Counted from the first letter of the stretch, positions 8,382 to 17,713 are shown. The stretch: 64,000 bases of DNA from JAIESQ01 sp964495375 (GCA_964495375.1 CAZBWM010000001.1:154818-218817); one strand, 5' to 3'. The notes: generated by a model from the sequence alone, not told the origin. Program-made: numbers and translations.

Positions 8382-11300
8382 CTATCCGGCCGAACGGCGG
8401 CGCACCAGGCTGGCCAGGTCGGGGTCGAGCATGCGGATACGCAGGTCTTGCGCCGGATTGGCGATTTCGATGCCGGCCGACGAAAACGATTGATTGATGG
8501 CAGCTAACAGGTCGTGCCGCACGCGACCCATGTGCCCGACTCCTGGCAGATACAATCGCAAATAGAAGTCGAGTGTCTGGTCACCAAATTGCTCGAGCAG
8601 GGCGCTGGGAGCCGGATCGCGCAACACGAGCGGATGTTCGCTCACTGCACGCAAGATCAACCGCTCCGCCAGTTGTGTGTCCGAGCCATAGGCGATGCGA
8701 ATTGGGATTTGTAGTCGCACGACCTCGTCGGTCAATGTCCAGTTAATGACCTGGCCGGTGATGAACTCGCGATTGGGAACGATCAGCTCCTTGCGATCGC
8801 CGTCGAGGATGGTCGTCGCACGGATGCGAATACGCGACACGGTACCGCTCGTCGAGCCGACCGTGATCGTGTCTCCCAGGCGGATCGGCCGCTCGAACAG
8901 GATGATCAGGCCCGACACAAAGTTGGCGAAAATTTCCTGCAAGCCGAAGCCCAAACCGACCGTGATCGCGGCGGCCAGCCACTGCACCTTCGACCAGCCG
9001 ATGCCAATTAGCCCAAAGGCCGAGACGCAGCCGGCCACGGCGATGATGTACCGCGAGATCGTCGTGATCGCGTAGCGCCCCGCCGCCTCGAAGGGCAAAC
9101 GCTGCAACAGCGTGATTTCGAGCAGGCCGGGCAGATTGCGCGTTGCCAGCACGGTCATCAACATCACGACCGCCGCGAGCAGCACGTTGGCCAGCGTGAT
9201 CGGCACGTAGCGGGGAATGTGTTTGGGGACGGTCACGCCATTCTCGGTCGTCATTTCGACAACGTCGACGGTGGTCGACCAGAGTTCTAGCTTGTTGAGC
9301 ACTTGCAGCGCCGGCAGCACGTCGACCCAGACGGCGTACAAGCCAATGACCAATCCGCAGGCGACGGCGCTCCGCAGCAGCTTGCGCGTTTGCAGACTGA
9401 TCAGGCTGGGATCGAGCTTCGAGAGGTCGTGAACGGGATCGCACGGCTGGGGCGTCCCCTCGCGGCTTTCGCACAGCGCGGCGCGCTTCTGCCGTAATTG
9501 CTCGATCGCCAGATGCCGGCGCGCGACAAGCAGCAATCGCATCAACAAGGCATGCACCAGCAGCAGTCCACACATCAGGCTGGCCGTGGCCATGAGCCGC
9601 CAGGCAAGTTGCACGGCAGTGAAGTGGTAGCCTACCAGGGCCAGGCACGCCAACGCGGTGGGGGCCCCAATCGCCAGCAAGAACCACGTATAGCGCAGCC
9701 TGAGCGGCCAGTTGTTGGGGCCATGATTAAGCACGTCGTCGAGCACGCCTCCCGAAGGTCGCAACGTGCGTTGCAGGAACAGCGCCAGAATGACCATGAA
9801 GGCGAGAAATCCCGCGCGGCCGAGCGAGTCGTCCCAGTCCTGGCGGCCAAGTGTTTCAATAACTTTGAGCAAGAGTACCAGCGGCAGCGCGGCGACCATG
9901 AAGCGTTGCAGGTTGCAGCGAAGCACCGACAGTCCGCGACTCGACCAGCCGAAATGCGACTCACCCAAACCATGGGCCCGACACACCTGCCGAGTAACTT
10001 CGAGCACGAAAAAGACACCGCCGGTGACAAGCAAACCAAGACCCAAGCTTTCGCTGCGCGCCGCGGGCCCCAGTGCCAGCAATCGCCAGCCCAGCATCGC
10101 ACAGATTGCGGGCCACAGTGCGGCGGCCAGCACGGTGAAACCGATGGCGTGCGCCGTGGGACGAAACGAATCGGTGTGACTTCGCGCGGCCACGCAACCC
10201 AGCTCGCGCAAGTGCACGCGGGCGACGCGCTGCATCCGCCACAAAAACGCCGTGGCGGCCAAAATCATCAGGTAGATCTGCGGCACACTCAAGACGTTGT
10301 CCAGCAGCGCACGGCCGACTTCGTACCAGCCGTCGAGATCGCTGAACCAATCGAGTGCCAGACTTGCTCCATTCAAATGACTAAGGTCAAGCGGCGTGGT
10401 GCTGCGCACCCACAACACACGCTCGGCAATGTACTCGTCGAACTCGTCGCTCTTGTCGGCCAGACTTTCGTAGGCGGCCGACAGCGCGACCAGTTCCTGA
10501 ATGTACTGGTCCTCGGCCTCGATCAAGGCATCGACGTTATCCCGTTCGGCGCGGCAGTACTCGCGGAGCGCCTCTTCGAGCTGCGCGCGTTCGATGGCGC
10601 GGAGCGTTGGCTCGACCGCGGCCAGGTTGTGGGCCACGTGCGGCTCGATGTCGCCAAACTCGCTACGGCGATCGTGGAGGTCCAATAGTTCGAGCTGGGC
10701 CGCTGAGATCGTCTCCGCGAGCTTTTTCACTTCGCGACGCAATTGCCGCGGGTCGGGGAGCTCGGACTGTTGCTTGTGAAGCAGCAAGCCGAGATTCGCC
10801 CCGTGCGTGAGCTTGGCCTTGTCTTGCAGTTTGGCGAATTCCTTGTCGACGGCCGCCAGCAATTGCACTTGCCGCTCGAGCGTGTGCGAAGTTTGCTCGA
10901 TCACTTCGGCCAACTGCGTGCGCTGCTGCGCTAGCCGGGCGTTGTCGGCCGCAAGCTCCTGGACCGCCGGATGCGCCCGCGCCGCGCGGCGCAGCGCCGC
11001 TTGCGCCTGCCGGGCCGATTCGGCGGCGTCGCGGCGACGCCGATCGTCGACCTGTTCGCGGCAGCGCTGCACAAGCCGTTGGGCCAAGGCCCGCGCCCGG
11101 GCGAGCTTGTCCTGCTCAAGTGGCAGCAAGTCGGCCGTGGCATCGTAACAGAGCAACTCTTGGCGATAGCATTCCAGTTCAGCCTTCGTCGCCCGGCGTT
11201 CGGCTTGCGCAAACTCGCGGCGCGCCAGGGCCATCTCGGGCGACTCGTCGGGCGCTTGCGGCGCGACGAGCTGCGCTTCGGTGGCGGTCAGCCGCTCGGT

Positions 11301-11834
11301 GGCCGCGGCGGTGAGCTTGGGGATCTCGGCGCGGCGTTCGGCCCGTCGCTTGCGCTCTGAGTCGGCTTGCGTGGCCGAGCTTTCGAATTGGGCGAGCTGC
11401 GCTTGCGCGTTGGCCAGCGACTGCTCCAATTGCCCGAGTGTCATCTCGGGATGGAGTTGCTCCGGTTGTTCGGCCGGATTGACCGCTAACTCCTGCTTCA
11501 AGGCGACGACCGCTTGCGGGGCCTGCACGCGCTGTCGGGCGTAATCAGCCGCCTTGGCTTCGAGCTTCGACGACGACTCGAGCAGTGCCAGCGCTTGTTG
11601 GTAGATCTCGACGAGCTTCACGCGGTCGGCGTCGTCGAGTTCTTCGAGCGTTTCGAGCTGCTTAAGACGTGATTGAAGGCTGGCCGCGGTGGGACTTTCG
11701 CCCTCCGCCGCGGGCGCGGCGGGCGGCGGATCGTCGGCCCGGACCGCATGCGATCGGTTCGCGATGAGAGGCAACACCATTACCGCCACGGCACACAAAC
11801 GCGTGCCGCGAATGAACCACTTGTCAGGGCGCAT
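8382..11834 (-). CDS. Large MscS-type mechanosensitive channel with periplasmic coiled-coil domain
   Basis: 1,150 residues from the ATG at 11834; the longer open frame upstream is non-coding. Residues 1-33 form a signal peptide (RLCAVAVMVLPLIANRSHAVRA). Residues about 50-520 are almost entirely charged coiled coil, expected in the periplasm. A series of membrane helices follows from about 560. The MscS core lies at about 900-1130: the glycine/alanine-rich pore helix (AAAITVGLGFGLQEIFANF), the LGDTITVGSTSGTVSRI beta domain and the PNREFITGQVINW motif. The layout matches MscK/YnaI-like giant members, which open under membrane tension and protect against osmotic downshock. The Hpt gene follows 48 bases downstream. 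Confidence 0.93.
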   Translation of the reverse strand: MRPDKWFIRGTRLCAVAVMVLPLIANRSHAVRADDPPPAAPAAEGESPTAASLQSRLKQLETLEELDDADRVKLVEIYQQALALLESSSKLEAKAADYARQRVQAPQAVVALKQELAVNPAEQPEQLHPEMTLGQLEQSLANAQAQLAQFESSATQADSERKRRAERRAEIPKLTAAATERLTATEAQLVAPQAPDESPEMALARREFAQAERRATKAELECYRQELLCYDATADLLPLEQDKLARARALAQRLVQRCREQVDDRRRRDAAESARQAQAALRRAARAHPAVQELAADNARLAQQRTQLAEVIEQTSHTLERQVQLLAAVDKEFAKLQDKAKLTHGANLGLLLHKQQSELPDPRQLRREVKKLAETISAAQLELLDLHDRRSEFGDIEPHVAHNLAAVEPTLRAIERAQLEEALREYCRAERDNVDALIEAEDQYIQELVALSAAYESLADKSDEFDEYIAERVLWVRSTTPLDLSHLNGASLALDWFSDLDGWYEVGRALLDNVLSVPQIYLMILAATAFLWRMQRVARVHLRELGCVAARSHTDSFRPTAHAIGFTVLAAALWPAICAMLGWRLLALGPAARSESLGLGLLVTGGVFFVLEVTRQVCRAHGLGESHFGWSSRGLSVLRCNLQRFMVAALPLVLLLKVIETLGRQDWDDSLGRAGFLAFMVILALFLQRTLRPSGGVLDDVLNHGPNNWPLRLRYTWFLLAIGAPTALACLALVGYHFTAVQLAWRLMATASLMCGLLLVHALLMRLLLVARRHLAIEQLRQKRAALCESREGTPQPCDPVHDLSKLDPSLISLQTRKLLRSAVACGLVIGLYAVWVDVLPALQVLNKLELWSTTVDVVEMTTENGVTVPKHIPRYVPITLANVLLAAVVMLMTVLATRNLPGLLEITLLQRLPFEAAGRYAITTISRYIIAVAGCVSAFGLIGIGWSKVQWLAAAITVGLGFGLQEIFANFVSGLIILFERPIRLGDTITVGSTSGTVSRIRIRATTILDGDRKELIVPNREFITGQVINWTLTDEVVRLQIPIRIAYGSDTQLAERLILRAVSEHPLVLRDPAPSALLEQFGDQTLDFYLRLYLPGVGHMGRVRHDLLAAINQSFSSAGIEIANPAQDLRIRMLDPDLASLVRRRSAG

Positions 11835-12098
11835 CTCTCCATGCACCAGGCGTCTGTGGGGGCCACGACTGGATGGCGGTAAACTTAGTTCCGAGTCCTG
11901 TCGTTTACCGGACTCGTTGAGCAGGTTATTTTGGCGACGATGGCACATGTCCGGCGATCCTCCATGATCCGCGGGGCGGGCCGAAGAGGATAGCTCGATC
12001 GGCTCGCCAGGTCGATGCGGGTTGCCGAATCGATCGCGGCGCGGGGGGACCGCTTGCCAGCATGACAGCACCTTAGACTTGGGACGCAGGACGGCCGC

Positions 12099-13265
12099 AT
12101 GACGAACGTCGCTCCGGCGCGAGAAACGCCCGCAGCCGGTCCTTCGAACGGCCGTGCGGCGCGGAGCCGGCCCGCGATTCTCTCCCCGCTCGTCGATGTG
12201 TTTTGCACCGGTGGGCTGTCGCTGGCACTGTTCGGCGCGATGATTGTCGCCGCGCTTGTCGGTCACTTCACCTTCAACAGCTCGCAGTTGCGAGGGTATC
12301 TGTTGATTGCCACGGCGCTGGTGAACTGGCCCCACTTCATGGCCTCGTACCGGCTCCTCTATGGATCGCCCGAGACAAGACGCCGGTACACCTGGGCAAG
12401 TCTGATATTGCCGGCGATGCTTGTCGTCTATTGCCTGGCGGCGATCGTGGTTCCCAGGCTGTCAGCGAGCGATGTATTTGACGTTGCGTCCGGCGATGTG
12501 TCTGCCTCGCGCGAGCTGGTCGATCCGACGATGCTGCGAGCCTTGTTCGTCGTCAACTTGTTTTACCTGGCCTGGCACTACACAGGGCAAGGCTGGGGAA
12601 TGTGCGCGTCGTTCGCGTATTTACAAGGACTGCGGTTCGACAACCGCGAGCGGCACCTGGTGCGAATCGGTTTTCGGACGCTGTTGGTGGTGCACGTGGT
12701 TGCCGTGGTGGCGGGGCTCGATGAGTTGTCGCCCGAGATTCGTGAAACGGCGACGCGCGTGCAGCCCTGGACGCTGGCGGCCGCGGCGCTGACGATCCCG
12801 CTGGGGCTGGCCGGTTTCGCGCTGGCCTGGCGACGGACCGGTCGCCTTCCGTGGTTGCGAACCATCGTGCCGTGGGGATCGATGTACGTCTGGTACGCGA
12901 TGCTGCCGATCGTGCCCGAGTCGTTTGTGTGGCTGCAGTTGGCCCACGCGCTACAGTACCTGGAATTTCCGCTGCGCGTGGAGCTCAACCGCCGGGAGCG
13001 ACGCACGACCCCGCGACGTGCGCCGAAGCTGCCGCGCGCCGGTTATGTGGGGCTGTATTACGGCGCGCTCGTGGTGGCGGGTCTGGTGGTGTTTGCGAGT
13101 CCGTTCTTGCTCAATCGCGGGGCCGACGGTATCGCCCTAGCGGCACTGATCGCGGCAGCCGTCAACGTGCATCATTACTTTGTCGACGGTTGCATCTGGA
13201 AGATCAGCAACCCGGCAGTGCGCGGCGAATTGTTCGCGCACGTGGCGAAACCTGGAGCAGTGTAG
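12099..13265 (+). CDS. Polytopic membrane protein with conserved-looking histidines
   Basis: 388 residues with about eight hydrophobic segments. Histidines sit in or next to membrane segments: NWPHFMASY, LAWHYTGQGWGM, QLAHALQYLEF and VNVHHYFVDGCIWK. Such spacing suggests metal or cofactor binding in the membrane, as in carotene-cleaving or desaturase-like enzymes, but I cannot assign a family. AGGA lies eight bases before the ATG. The gene is divergent from the channel gene and convergent with a PYROXD2/CrtI-type oxidoreductase, which hints at an isoprenoid or lipid substrate. That link is inference only. Confidence 0.7.
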   Translation: MTNVAPARETPAAGPSNGRAARSRPAILSPLVDVFCTGGLSLALFGAMIVAALVGHFTFNSSQLRGYLLIATALVNWPHFMASYRLLYGSPETRRRYTWASLILPAMLVVYCLAAIVVPRLSASDVFDVASGDVSASRELVDPTMLRALFVVNLFYLAWHYTGQGWGMCASFAYLQGLRFDNRERHLVRIGFRTLLVVHVVAVVAGLDELSPEIRETATRVQPWTLAAAALTIPLGLAGFALAWRRTGRLPWLRTIVPWGSMYVWYAMLPIVPESFVWLQLAHALQYLEFPLRVELNRRERRTTPRRAPKLPRAGYVGLYYGALVVAGLVVFASPFLLNRGADGIALAALIAAAVNVHHYFVDGCIWKISNPAVRGELFAHVAKPGAV

Positions 13266-13280
13266 TCGCCACAACGTATC

Positions 13281-13331
13281 GTGGCACGGCCATCTTGGCC
13301 GTGAATCTCATGGGCTGGAAGCCCATGCCAC
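13281..13331. repeat. Double-hairpin intergenic repeat (three-way junction)
   Basis: Outer arms GTGGCA (13281-13286) and TGCCAC (13326-13331) enclose two hairpins, CACGGCCATCTTGGCCGTG (13285-13303) and CATGGGCTGGAAGCCCATG (13309-13327). It lies between convergent genes, so it may end transcription from both sides, but there is no T tract. Confidence 0.75.
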
Positions 13332-13349
13332 TGAATTCGTGCCGCTACC

Positions 13350-14975
13350 TCACACTCCGTCGCGGAGCATTTCGATGGCCGCGTTCCGCCCGCAGGCGCC
13401 CATCACGCCACCACCCGGGTGGGCAGCCGCTCCGCACAAATAGAGCCCCGCAATCGGCGTGCGGTAGTCGGCCCAACCCGGAACGGGGCGCAAGCTGAAT
13501 AACTGGTGCATGCTCATCGCTCCCTGGAAGATGTTGCCGCCGGTCAGGCGAAACGTCCGCTCGAGATCCAGCGGGCTAAGCACTTGCCGATGAAGCACGG
13601 CACCTGGCACGTTCGGCGCGTATTCGGCCAGCTTGGCGAGGCAGCGATCGGCGAACGCTTCTTTGTGGTCGTCCCATGAGCCGGCAGCCAATCGGTACGG
13701 GGCGTACTGCACAAACATCGAGAGGATGTGCTTGCCTGGGGGCGCCAGCGAATCGTCGACACTTGTGGCCATCGTCATCTCGAGAACCGGCTCGCTGCTG
13801 GGGCGGCCAGCCCGGGCGTCGTCGTAGCCGCGTTCGATATAATCGACACTCGGCCCGATGTGCATCGTGCCGTGATGATGCGGCATCACGCCTGTGCTCG
13901 GCAGGCACGTGAAGTTCGGCGGCTCGGCCAGCGCCAGATTGATCTTCATCGAGGCCGATTGATAATCGATTCGCTTGATCGCCGCGAGAAAATCGGTCGG
14001 CAACTCGCCCGGTTCGATGAAGCGCTCAAAGGTCCAGTGCGGGTCGATGCTCGACGCCACGACCGAGGCTTCGAACTGCGTGCCATCGGCCAGCGCCACG
14101 CCGCGGACGCGCCCACGGTCGACGAGAATGCGGGCCACTTCGGCTTCACGGCGGACTTCCACTCCCAGGTCATGTCCGGCGGCGGCCAGCGCCGTAGCGA
14201 GGCTCCCCATACCTCCGCGCACATAGCCCCACACACCGCGCGCCCCGCCTGCCTCGCCCATCACGTGGTGCAAGAGGACGTAGGCGCTACCGGGAGTCGA
14301 CGGAGCGGCGAACGCGCCGATGATCGCGTCAGTCGCCAGCGTGGCCTTGAGCGCTTCAGACTCGAACCAGCGCTCGAGGATCGGCCGCGCCGGGCCGACC
14401 AAGAGTTCGATCGCCTCGGGCATGTCGGCCCCCAACGAGCTAAGGGCCTGATAGAGACCATAGCCGAGCTTCGCGTCGCGCATGCGCTTTTGCCAACCGC
14501 GGCGGCGCCACGTGCTGGGGAGCGGCAACAGATCGGGGGCCGGCTGGCTCAACGTCGGCTCCAGGGTGCGGGCGACGCGTTCGAGCAGCGCTTCGTACTT
14601 GGGGAACGCTTCCGCATCGCGCGTGCTGAATTTGGCGATTTCGCGTTGGTTCAGTGCGGCGTCAGGGCCCATTGTCAGGCTACGGCCGTCGGGGAGCGGC
14701 GTGAACGATGACGGAGTGCGCGGGAGGACTTTCAGGCCGTATTCGGCGAGCCGCAAGTCTTTGGTGATTTGCGGCAGGAACAGGCTGATAACGTAGGCCG
14801 CGGTCGAGACGCGGTAGCCAGGCCAAAGCTCCTCGGTGGTGGCGCAACCGCCAAGCACCTCGCGGCGTTCGAGCACCAGCACCCGGCGGCCCGACTTCGC
14901 GAGGTAGGCCGCGGTGACCAGCCCGTTGTGGCCACCACCAATGACGATTGCGTCGTATTTGCTCGTTGAAACCAT
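13350..14975 (-). CDS. FAD-dependent oxidoreductase, phytoene desaturase/PYROXD2 type
   Basis: 541 residues. The N-terminal Rossmann motif is intact (DAIVIGGGHNGLVTAAYLA, then VLVLERREVLGGCA), as in CrtI, RetSat and PYROXD2 enzymes that bind FAD. The C-terminal YLCGAAAHPGGGVMGACGRNAA segment is the second FAD-contact motif, typical of the PYROXD2 subgroup rather than true phytoene desaturases. The internal RGGMGSLATALA also fits. It is probably cytoplasmic or membrane-associated. The substrate is unknown; family members act on polyenes or remain uncharacterised. No crtB or other carotenoid gene is nearby. Confidence 0.9.
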   Translation of the reverse strand: MVSTSKYDAIVIGGGHNGLVTAAYLAKSGRRVLVLERREVLGGCATTEELWPGYRVSTAAYVISLFLPQITKDLRLAEYGLKVLPRTPSSFTPLPDGRSLTMGPDAALNQREIAKFSTRDAEAFPKYEALLERVARTLEPTLSQPAPDLLPLPSTWRRRGWQKRMRDAKLGYGLYQALSSLGADMPEAIELLVGPARPILERWFESEALKATLATDAIIGAFAAPSTPGSAYVLLHHVMGEAGGARGVWGYVRGGMGSLATALAAAGHDLGVEVRREAEVARILVDRGRVRGVALADGTQFEASVVASSIDPHWTFERFIEPGELPTDFLAAIKRIDYQSASMKINLALAEPPNFTCLPSTGVMPHHHGTMHIGPSVDYIERGYDDARAGRPSSEPVLEMTMATSVDDSLAPPGKHILSMFVQYAPYRLAAGSWDDHKEAFADRCLAKLAEYAPNVPGAVLHRQVLSPLDLERTFRLTGGNIFQGAMSMHQLFSLRPVPGWADYRTPIAGLYLCGAAAHPGGGVMGACGRNAAIEMLRDGV

Positions 14976-15184
14976 CGAAAACCTCGGTCACCTGCCGTCG
15001 AACTGTGGCGTTTCACTATCCATCGCCCTGGCGGGGCGCCCGCCATCACCCGATCGGCCAGCGAGTGCGCTGTAACGGCCGGGCGGAACGTCCGCTTTCT
15101 AAAGATAGAGGAAAAGTCAGACGAAGCGATTTGGACCGTAACAACGCGTGACCCAAACAGACTTTTGCGAGTGGGGAGCGAGCC

Positions 15185-15292
15185 ATGCCGGACGGAAAAC
15201 GCAAACGCCGCCATAGCACGAACCTAGCCCAACGCACCTGGTATGCGATGCACCGCTCGCAGCGTTTCAACCGACGCTTCGGATTGTGCTAG
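15185..15292 (+). CDS. Putative 35-residue basic protein
   Basis: A short open frame from ATG 15185 to TAG 15292, preceded by GGGAG seven bases upstream. The product begins MPDGKRKRRHSTN and ends RFNRRFGLC; ten of 35 residues are Lys or Arg and three are His. It could bind nucleic acid or be a small ribosome-associated protein. Evidence is only the ribosome binding site, the composition and isolation from other frames. It sits alone in the 484-base gap between the divergent oxidoreductase and GYF_2 genes. Confidence 0.4.
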   Translation: MPDGKRKRRHSTNLAQRTWYAMHRSQRFNRRFGLC

Positions 15293-15459
15293 AGCCAGGC
15301 GACGAAATCGGATTCGGCTGCACCCGCCAGGCTTCATTTTTCGGCCACCACGCCGCTCGGCGAACTCTCTGGCCCACCGCGATTTGACTTCCCCGGTGCC
15401 AACGATCAGGCTACCGACGCGGGACCACGAGCAATCGACGACCAGGGGAATCGGGCAGT

Positions 15460-15939
15460 ATGGCCAACGAGTACTTCTATGCGCGGGGCGAGGAGCAGTT
15501 TGGGCCGGTCTCGGGGGGCCAACTCAAGGCGCTGGCCACGTCGGGCGAGCTAGAGCCCACCGATCTGGTCTGGAAGGAAGGAATGCCCGATTGGATCGAG
15601 GCGCGGCGAATCAAGGGGTTATTTCCCTCCGCGGCGGCAGCGTCCACAAAGCCGGCTTCTATACGACTGGCCGGCGCGGCAGCGCCGGCAGCAACCCCTG
15701 GGACCGCTGATCCGTTTGATTTTGGCGCCGTGGGGGGCGTGAGCTCGTCGGGGGCTGGCCGTCCGCAACCGGTCGGTGCCGCATCCCGTTCTACCGCGGG
15801 TGCGAAAGCCAAAGGAGCCGGACCCGCGGTGATGATGGGGCTGAATCAAACCGGTCTGATCGTTTTCATGGTGCTGTTGGTTTGTTGTTTGCCACTCTGC
15901 TGGTTGCCGTTCGTGATTCCCTCATGCAAGGGGGAGTGA
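15460..15939 (+). CDS. GYF_2 (DUF4339) domain membrane protein
   Basis: 159 residues. Residues 1-55 match the GYF_2 pattern: YFYARGEEQFGPVSGGQL, then LVWKEGMPDWIEA. An Ala/Pro/Gly-rich linker follows (about 60-120), then one C-terminal membrane helix (LIVFMVLLVCCLPLCWLPFVI). GYF_2 domains are common at the N-termini of planctomycete membrane proteins and are thought to mediate protein contacts. Here the domain faces the cytoplasm or periplasm from a C-terminal anchor; the side cannot be read. No partner gene is evident. Confidence 0.88.
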   Translation: MANEYFYARGEEQFGPVSGGQLKALATSGELEPTDLVWKEGMPDWIEARRIKGLFPSAAAASTKPASIRLAGAAAPAATPGTADPFDFGAVGGVSSSGAGRPQPVGAASRSTAGAKAKGAGPAVMMGLNQTGLIVFMVLLVCCLPLCWLPFVIPSCKGE

Positions 15940-15966
15940 ACGCTTGCCGCTGAGCCGCGCCGGCGC

Positions 15967-16024
15967 AAAAAAAAACGCGCCGAGCGCCCTGCTGGATTGG
16001 GCCAGCAGCAGTGCTCGACGCGCT
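15967..16024 (-). terminator. Rho-independent terminator of the PEP-CTERM gene
   Basis: On the minus strand, a long GC-rich hairpin (arms based on CGCGTCGAGC and GCTCGGCGCG, with an inner CTGCTG/CAGCAG stem) is followed by nine T. It lies 60-120 bases beyond the stop of the gene at 16086-16991. It is the clearest classical terminator in the window. Confidence 0.9.
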
Positions 16025-16085
16025 TCTGAGTGCTTGATGTTATCGTGTCGGCCCACCCTCCGGGCGATCGACCGGCTGCCTGCGG

Positions 16086-16991
16086 CTACTTTGCCGTGCG
16101 ACGTTGCCTGCGGCGATGGATCACGGGAATCGCCCCCACGATGCCGATGCCCAGCAGCACTACCGAGCTCGGCTCGGGGACGCTAATGCCGGTCAGCACC
16201 AGATTCCCAGAGAAGACGGCATTGAGCGTGGCGCCCAGAAAGTCATCGCCGTGCTCGAAGATCGGCACGGTCATGTTGAGCGGGATCGTCAACGTCACGA
16301 GCTGGTTGTTTGGCGGGCCGGCCCCGAGCTGAATTTTGCCGATCGAACCTGGCGGCAGATTCACGCTGAACAGATTCGGCAGGAAGTTGATCGTGTCGCT
16401 CCCCAGGAAGCTCAAGTAGCCCGTCGAGCTGTAGCTGAAAGTGCCACCGCTGAGATCGAGCCCGAGGCCGCTGAAATCGTAGTCGGCAGTGCCCACGATC
16501 GGCGCAATGGCGGGATAGGGTCCCCCTGGGACGATGTCGACGTGCGGCGTTGTCAGCTTAAAGCTCACGCTGCCACCGCCGAAAATGTCCGGTCCATTGA
16601 TCGTATCGGAGAAGTTGCTGAAGTCGAAGCCGCCGCCGTAGTTCTCCAGCGTGCCCGGCGTTCCTGGCCCTGCGTCAGCGATGGCGACCTTACCCAGATA
16701 GCCCGTCGTGGCGGGCGGAATCGTAGCAAACCCAGGGGCGGCGCCGCTCAGCGTTGCGCCAATCGAGGGAGTGCTGAACGAAGCAGGGACGCTAAAGATC
16801 GAGGCGTCGATTTGCAGTTGGGCTGAGAACGAACTGAGGTTCGAGTCGACCGCAAGATTGAGCGGGCCGGCCTGAGTGGAAGTGACCGTCAGCGACAGTG
16901 CGACGAGCGCGACCGCGGCGGTCAACATGGGGTACGATCGCGCAACGAGGGCGCCCCTGAGATCGAATCGGCGGAAGGTAGACACTGGCAT
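16086..16991 (-). CDS. PEP-CTERM sorted secreted protein
   Basis: 301 residues from ATG 16991, which has AGGAGAG immediately upstream. The open frame extends further but reads as noise. The N-terminus is a signal peptide (MLTAAVALVALSLTVTSTQAG). The middle is a Gly/Ser/Thr-rich beta-type domain. The C-terminus is a full sorting signal: VPEPSSVVLLGIGIVGAIP followed by the basic tail HRRRQRRTAK. PEP-CTERM proteins are processed by an exosortase and released to the surface or matrix; no exosortase gene is in the window. A strong terminator follows. The function of the mature domain is unknown. Confidence 0.9.
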   Translation of the reverse strand: MPVSTFRRFDLRGALVARSYPMLTAAVALVALSLTVTSTQAGPLNLAVDSNLSSFSAQLQIDASIFSVPASFSTPSIGATLSGAAPGFATIPPATTGYLGKVAIADAGPGTPGTLENYGGGFDFSNFSDTINGPDIFGGGSVSFKLTTPHVDIVPGGPYPAIAPIVGTADYDFSGLGLDLSGGTFSYSSTGYLSFLGSDTINFLPNLFSVNLPPGSIGKIQLGAGPPNNQLVTLTIPLNMTVPIFEHGDDFLGATLNAVFSGNLVLTGISVPEPSSVVLLGIGIVGAIPVIHRRRQRRTAK

Positions 16992-17713
16992 CTCTCCTGT
17001 TTCTGCTTGTTTCGTGACGGCGCCGGCAGGCGACGCTGCCACTGTGACGACGACAACACCCGCGAAGGTTGCGGTCGTCATGACCGCGATCGCAGGCGGC
17101 ACAGGAGAGTTCGTGAACGGCGAGCAGCGGAAGGCACGCCAGTGACTCAGGCGGGCAACTCATCCAAACGAAGCAGCGCGGAAGTACGGAATCAGAAGGG
17201 GACGGGCGGTAACCGCGAAAGCGGAGTACTTGCCGCGTCGAACGTTGCTGCCTGGAGTTGCCACACCCTAAGATGAATTCGACTCGTGCCGCGCCCGATC
17301 AATCTCGATCAAGAGCAAGACTGTTTGACCCGGCGGCAAGAACCGCGACGGGCTTGAGGAGTCGAATTCTTGGAGCGGCTTTTCAGCTCGCCGTCACTAG
17401 CGTTTCCAGGCTGCCTGCGAAGCATCGATCCCCATCAGTGGGGATCAGCACTAAAGACCTACCCTACTTAGCTTGACCGTTTTTGCAAGCAAAACTTTTA
17501 TTTTTCACTAGTGTAGGGAACTTAGTGGCGCTAGGTATCGAAACCGCACACCCGGTGGGGGTTCTATTCTGACGGCGGGCCTTTGGCGTAAAGCACCGAG
17601 AAAACCGCAGTTTTCGCGACTTTCCCGCTGCTGACGACGCCAAAGTAGGTGTATGATTTTGCCATCTGCCACGACCGTAACAACTGCGACGTTCGAGCGA
17701 AACGCCGTTCCTT
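16992..17713. other. 722-base gene-free region with two inverted repeats
   Basis: No credible gene on either strand. It contains an 11-bp perfect inverted repeat (17275-17285 with 17359-17369), listed separately, an 8-bp hairpin GATCCCCA-TCAG-TGGGGATC at 17427-17446, and a GAAAAC-CGCA-GTTTTC hairpin at 17600-17615. The last lies about 100 bases past the end of the phosphodiesterase gene and may help end the translation operon. The stretch 17480-17560 is notably more AT-rich than its surroundings. Confidence 0.6.
17275..17369. repeat. Long inverted repeat enclosing a possibly structured element
   Basis: Arms GAATTCGACTC (17275-17285) and GAGTCGAATTC (17359-17369) pair perfectly and enclose 73 bases with further complementary segments. 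It lies about 285 bases upstream of the PEP-CTERM gene start and could form part of an RNA leader or be a remnant of a mobile element. No match to a known riboswitch was recognised. Confidence 0.55.

Noticed and set aside
9498..10688. 396-residue plus-strand frame inside the channel gene
   Set aside because: Gln/Arg-rich antisense translation of the channel gene without domain features or a ribosome site.
17500..17700. Possible c-di-GMP riboswitch upstream of the PEP-CTERM gene
   Set aside because: The region has hairpins but lacks the conserved GEMM core words on either strand.
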